Origin: Mageeibacillus sp. UBA1257
GTDB lineage: Bacteria > Bacillota > Clostridia > UBA1212 > UBA1257
Assembly: GCA_002308775.1 (NCBI GenBank)
Contig: DBVT01000109.1
Coordinates: forward strand, 2,397 to 8,098
DNA length: 5,702 nucleotides
Reading direction: 5' to 3'
Part shown: piece by piece, positions 5,676 through 5,702 of the stretch
Numbering within the stretch: position 1 is the first letter of the stretch
Layout: each line of letters opens with the position of its first letter
Program-made: the position numbers and the translations under genes
The notes under the pieces: generated by a model
The model's database searches: none
What the model saw: only the letters and a program-made list of their open reading frames with translations
What the model was told of the DNA's origin: nothing

Positions 5676-5702
5676 GCTTTTTGACTTTACCCGTAAACAC
5701 AA

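Noticed and set aside
5496..5702. Minus-strand open frame reaching the right edge, possibly the 3' end of an upstream gene
   Set aside because: It runs through the activase cluster motif in another frame, its translation is rich in Arg and Lys without any domain, and an overlap of about 170 bases with a conserved gene is unlikely.

Overview
The window carries four protein genes and no RNA genes, mobile elements or CRISPR array. An oxygen-sensitive glycyl radical enzyme, strong purine-rich ribosome binding sites, short intergenic gaps and mid-range GC (judged by eye) point to a strictly or mostly anaerobic bacterium. The best guess is a member of the Clostridia/Firmicutes, possibly from a gut or sediment community. 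No rRNA or other phylogenetic marker is present, so this placement is an inference.

Layout from left to right. A plus-strand gene (71-1531) encodes a cytoplasmic metallophosphatase/5'-nucleotidase, with its own sigma-A-type promoter at 17-45. It ends at a perfect bidirectional terminator hairpin (1534-1564). The same hairpin serves the convergent minus-strand gene (1596-2438), which encodes an uncharacterised membrane protein with about four transmembrane helices and a C-terminal His/Cys motif that looks metal-binding. That gene has a good extended -10 promoter at 2469-2498 on the minus strand. Further right, a two-gene minus-strand operon is read from right to left: a short radical SAM glycyl-radical activase (4931-5668), then, after 18 bases, a 789-residue glycyl radical enzyme (2543-4912).

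How the genes work together. The activase would use its [4Fe-4S] cluster and S-adenosylmethionine to place a stable radical on Gly762 of its partner. That radical would pass to Cys417 at the active site and start chemistry on an unknown substrate. A glutamate two residues after the cysteine (GCQEP) suggests an eliminase or dehydratase rather than a pyruvate formate-lyase. The pair is the most interesting item here: its glycyl radical loop reads RIHGT instead of the usual R-[VIT]-[SAC]-G-[YFW], other pocket motifs diverge, and the activase lacks the ferredoxin-like insert that usually accompanies eliminase-type members. The operon runs up to or past the right edge, so its promoter, and any transporter or regulator that would name the substrate, are not visible. 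The nucleotidase and the membrane protein have separate promoters and no evident functional link to the radical enzyme.
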